Assembly: GCA_023700885.1 (NCBI GenBank)
Contig: JAMPYA010000091.1
Span: 1-8,311, forward strand
Direction of reading: 5' to 3'
Source of the DNA: Flavobacteriaceae bacterium
GTDB taxonomy: Bacteria > Bacteroidota > Bacteroidia > Flavobacteriales > Flavobacteriaceae
Length of the DNA stretch: 8,311 bases
Each line of letters opens with the position of its first letter. Position 1 is the stretch's first letter. Shown here piece after piece: positions 6,916-8,311 of this stretch. The notes under the pieces are model-generated. The model had not been told where the DNA came from and did not search any database. It saw nothing but the letters and a program-made list of their open reading frames with translations. A program made the translations under genes and the position numbers.

Positions 6916-6923
6916 CAAAGGTA
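6916..6923 (-). promoter_or_regulatory. -7 box directly before the helicase ATG
   Basis: The minus strand reads TACCTTTG, an exact match to TAnnTTTG, and its last G is separated from the helicase ATG (6911) by only 4 bases. If used, transcription would begin at or within a few bases of the start codon, giving a leaderless or nearly leaderless mRNA. A matching -33 TTG is not visible. Confidence 0.4.
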
Positions 6924-6999
6924 TCTTAATTATATGAAGAAATTATTTTAACATTAAAAGCTTAAGATATTAAGGCTAACTAAGGTTTTCTATGGAAGC

Positions 7000-7428
7000 T
7001 TAAACTATTTCCCATACTTCAATTGTACCCTCAATTACTTCAAAAATTGGATGTGGAATCCTATTTTTTTCATTGATTACTTCTTGATATTTATGAGGAT
7101 CTCTGTTTTTTAATTTTTTTAGTAAATGTTGCATTTCGAAATTTAGTTGTCCTTGAGTAACCGTCAATTTTTGGGGTTGAAAATCAATTTTGAATTTGTC
7201 TTGGTTAAAATGATAACCCCGTTTGAGTGATTCCTGGAATACAACCGATAAATATTGATTAATAAGCTGAATAGGATTTTCGGCATTCTTAAATCGAATT
7301 AATTGCGGATGATTTTTATATCCTTTGGTATTTCCTTCTAATACATTTTTTGCCAATAAAGTTTCTCGCCAAAGAGCTACTAAACCTTTGGTATCTAAAT
7401 AAGCCGGATGTAAAGACCAAATTCTCAT
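7000..7428 (-). CDS. pyrimidine-dimer DNA glycosylase / endonuclease V family protein
   Basis: A 142-residue protein of the Pyr_excise (T4 endonuclease V) family, which in phage T4 and Chlorella virus cuts the glycosyl bond of UV-induced cyclobutane pyrimidine dimers and nicks the abasic site. The match to T4 enzyme is visible as RIW-L at 2-6, WRETLL (20-25; the Arg-Glu pair lines up with T4 Arg22-Glu23, Glu23 being catalytic), and the helix QYLSVVFQESLKRGYHF (58-74), which resembles T4 ECLKRGF. The bacterial subfamily begins MRIWSLHP and so has Met1 where T4 exposes the catalytic Thr2 after Met removal. The C-terminal 55 residues have no clear T4 counterpart. The gene starts 33 bases after the peroxiredoxin stop and is probably in the same transcript, suggesting a damage-response grouping. 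Activity on dimers is inferred from the family and is not assured. Confidence 0.78.
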   Translation of the reverse strand: MRIWSLHPAYLDTKGLVALWRETLLAKNVLEGNTKGYKNHPQLIRFKNAENPIQLINQYLSVVFQESLKRGYHFNQDKFKIDFQPQKLTVTQGQLNFEMQHLLKKLKNRDPHKYQEVINEKNRIPHPIFEVIEGTIEVWEIV

Positions 7429-7461
7429 AATTGAAATTGATTAAAAGTTATAAAAAAATTT

Positions 7462-8214
7462 CTAGGATGGTAGTTCTTGTAAAAATCTCAAGGCCTCATT
7501 TACATGTTTTTCAACTTGTGTTTGTGAATTAAAAATATAAACTACTTTTCCCGCTTTGTTAATTACATAAGTAACTCGCCCAGGAATTAATCCAAATAAA
7601 TCAGCAGGTACCCCAAATAAATTGCGCACCTTATTTTTGGTATCACTGAGCAGAATATAATTGAGTCGATGCTTTTTAGCAAACTCAAAATGGCTTTTAA
7701 CTGATTGAGCACTAATTCCAATAATTACAGCATCTGCTTCAGCAAATACCTCAAACTGGTCACGAAAAGAACAGGCTTGCTTAGTACATCCCGGACTATC
7801 ATCTTTGGGATAAAAGTAGATAACCAGATTTTTTTTACCCAAAACCGAATCTAAATAGAACCTATTACCATACTGGTCTATTAATTCAAATTGGGGAACC
7901 GCGCTACCAATATTAAGTTTTTCATTTTTTGCCATTGTTGATGAATTTGTACCCATAGCCATATAAGCTATAAATAATATTAAATAGATTGTTAAGTAAA
8001 GTAAATAAAATTTCCTAAATCTTTTATAGGATAAATTTTCAGGATAAATATTGCTAAAAAGCCCTTTTATTTCTTTCCAAAAAACCGGTTTGATGTTGAT
8101 GAGCCAACTATCGGTTTGGTAAATCATTTTCCGAAATTTACTTCTGTAATAACCTAGCGGCAATCCCCAGGCTATAAAAAGTATGATCCAAATATTTTTA
8201 ATTATAAAATCCAT
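7462..8214 (-). CDS. membrane-anchored Bcp/PrxQ-type peroxiredoxin
   Basis: A thiol peroxidase that reduces hydrogen peroxide and organic hydroperoxides. The AhpC/TSA thioredoxin-fold domain covers about residues 98-248, with the active site YFYPKDDSPGCTKQACSF (133-150). Cys143 is the peroxidatic cysteine and Cys148 the resolving cysteine; this C-x4-C spacing marks the Bcp/PrxQ atypical 2-Cys class. Ordinary Bcp proteins are about 150 residues; this one has about 97 extra N-terminal residues with two hydrophobic helices (about 7-23 and 69-88) around a basic, aromatic loop. With two helices the catalytic domain and the N-terminus lie on the same side; the Arg/Lys-rich loop between them would by the positive-inside rule be cytoplasmic, placing the peroxidase outside, but this is uncertain. 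A soluble form could start at Met94 (ATG at 7935). The gene begins 7 bases after the stop of the upstream DUF1295-like gene. Peroxiredoxin identity is firm; the membrane role is inferred. Confidence 0.9.
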   Translation of the reverse strand: MDFIIKNIWIILFIAWGLPLGYYRSKFRKMIYQTDSWLINIKPVFWKEIKGLFSNIYPENLSYKRFRKFYLLYLTIYLILFIAYMAMGTNSSTMAKNEKLNIGSAVPQFELIDQYGNRFYLDSVLGKKNLVIYFYPKDDSPGCTKQACSFRDQFEVFAEADAVIIGISAQSVKSHFEFAKKHRLNYILLSDTKNKVRNLFGVPADLFGLIPGRVTYVINKAGKVVYIFNSQTQVEKHVNEALRFLQELPS

Positions 8215-8221
8215 TTATAAG

Positions 8222-8311
8222 CTATTTTTTAGGAAACCAAGGAAAAAAAGAACTGGTTTTGTAAATGTATTCTTGATATTGAGGTTTGGTATTTTTTAAA
8301 GTTTTTTCTAA
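8222..8311 (-). CDS. C-terminal fragment of a DUF1295-like membrane protein
   Basis: The window edge cuts this gene, leaving 29 codons that end in TAG at 8222-8224. The visible tail reads KPQYQEYIYKTSSFFPWFPK and then Lys-stop. A sequence of the form (K/R)P-x-Y-x-EY-x-x-(K/R)TS-x-F-x-PW-x-P close to the C-terminus is typical of DUF1295 proteins, multi-pass membrane proteins related to steroid 5-alpha-reductases and isoprenylcysteine methyltransferases. The substrate of bacterial members is generally unknown. Only 7 bases separate it from the membrane-anchored peroxiredoxin, so they are probably co-transcribed. The call rests on a short tail and needs the sequence beyond the window. Confidence 0.55.
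   Translation of the reverse strand, partial: LEKTLKNTKPQYQEYIYKTSSFFPWFPKK

Noticed and set aside
6958..7003. Direct repeat AAGCTTAA at 6958-6965 and 6996-7003
   Set aside because: Eight bases with a palindromic core in AT-rich DNA; no duplication boundary, second element or mobile gene is associated with it.

Overview
The window is AT-rich (roughly one third G+C by eye) and very probably comes from a member of the Bacteroidota, most likely the Flavobacteriia. The evidence is the style of the encoded proteins, several upstream matches to the Bacteroidota -7 promoter box TAnnTTTG, and the near absence of Shine-Dalgarno sequences before start codons. All nine recognisable genes, one cut by the right edge, lie on the minus strand, so transcription runs from high to low coordinates. 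I see no tRNA, rRNA, mobile element, CRISPR array or phage gene. It reads as a chromosomal housekeeping and stress-response segment, not an obvious defence or mobile island.

In transcription order from the right edge: a C-terminal fragment of a DUF1295-like membrane protein (8222-8311) is followed 7 bases later by a membrane-anchored Bcp/PrxQ-type peroxiredoxin (7462-8214). After 33 bases comes a short protein of the T4 endonuclease V / pyrimidine-dimer glycosylase family (7000-7428). These three may form one oxidative/UV damage operon. After an 88-base gap with its own TAnnTTTG box comes a two-gene unit, a DbpA-like DEAD-box RNA helicase (5598-6911) and a class I methyltransferase with an NPPW motif (4507-5592), only 5 bases apart. 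This pair is the most suggestive functional link in the window and could be a 23S rRNA maturation or modification module.

A clear promoter (TTG-N20-TAAATTTG) then precedes a three-histidine-box fatty acid desaturase (3382-4380). The acetyl-CoA synthetase acs (1344-3251) has a good intrinsic terminator behind it and a long imperfect palindrome in its leader. Last are a PhnA/YjdM-like zinc-ribbon protein (615-1196) and a DUF302 protein (121-513), each with its own upstream gap.

No whole new system is evident. The points most worth a second look are the helicase-methyltransferase couple, the missing catalytic Thr at the N-terminus of the endonuclease V homologue, the Arg-to-Asn change in the CoA/AMP-binding loop of Acs, the two-helix membrane module fused to the peroxiredoxin, the possibly leaderless helicase mRNA, and the palindrome upstream of acs. 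Gaps between genes are all below 150 bases. Positions 1-120 are very AT-rich and hold nothing I can name.
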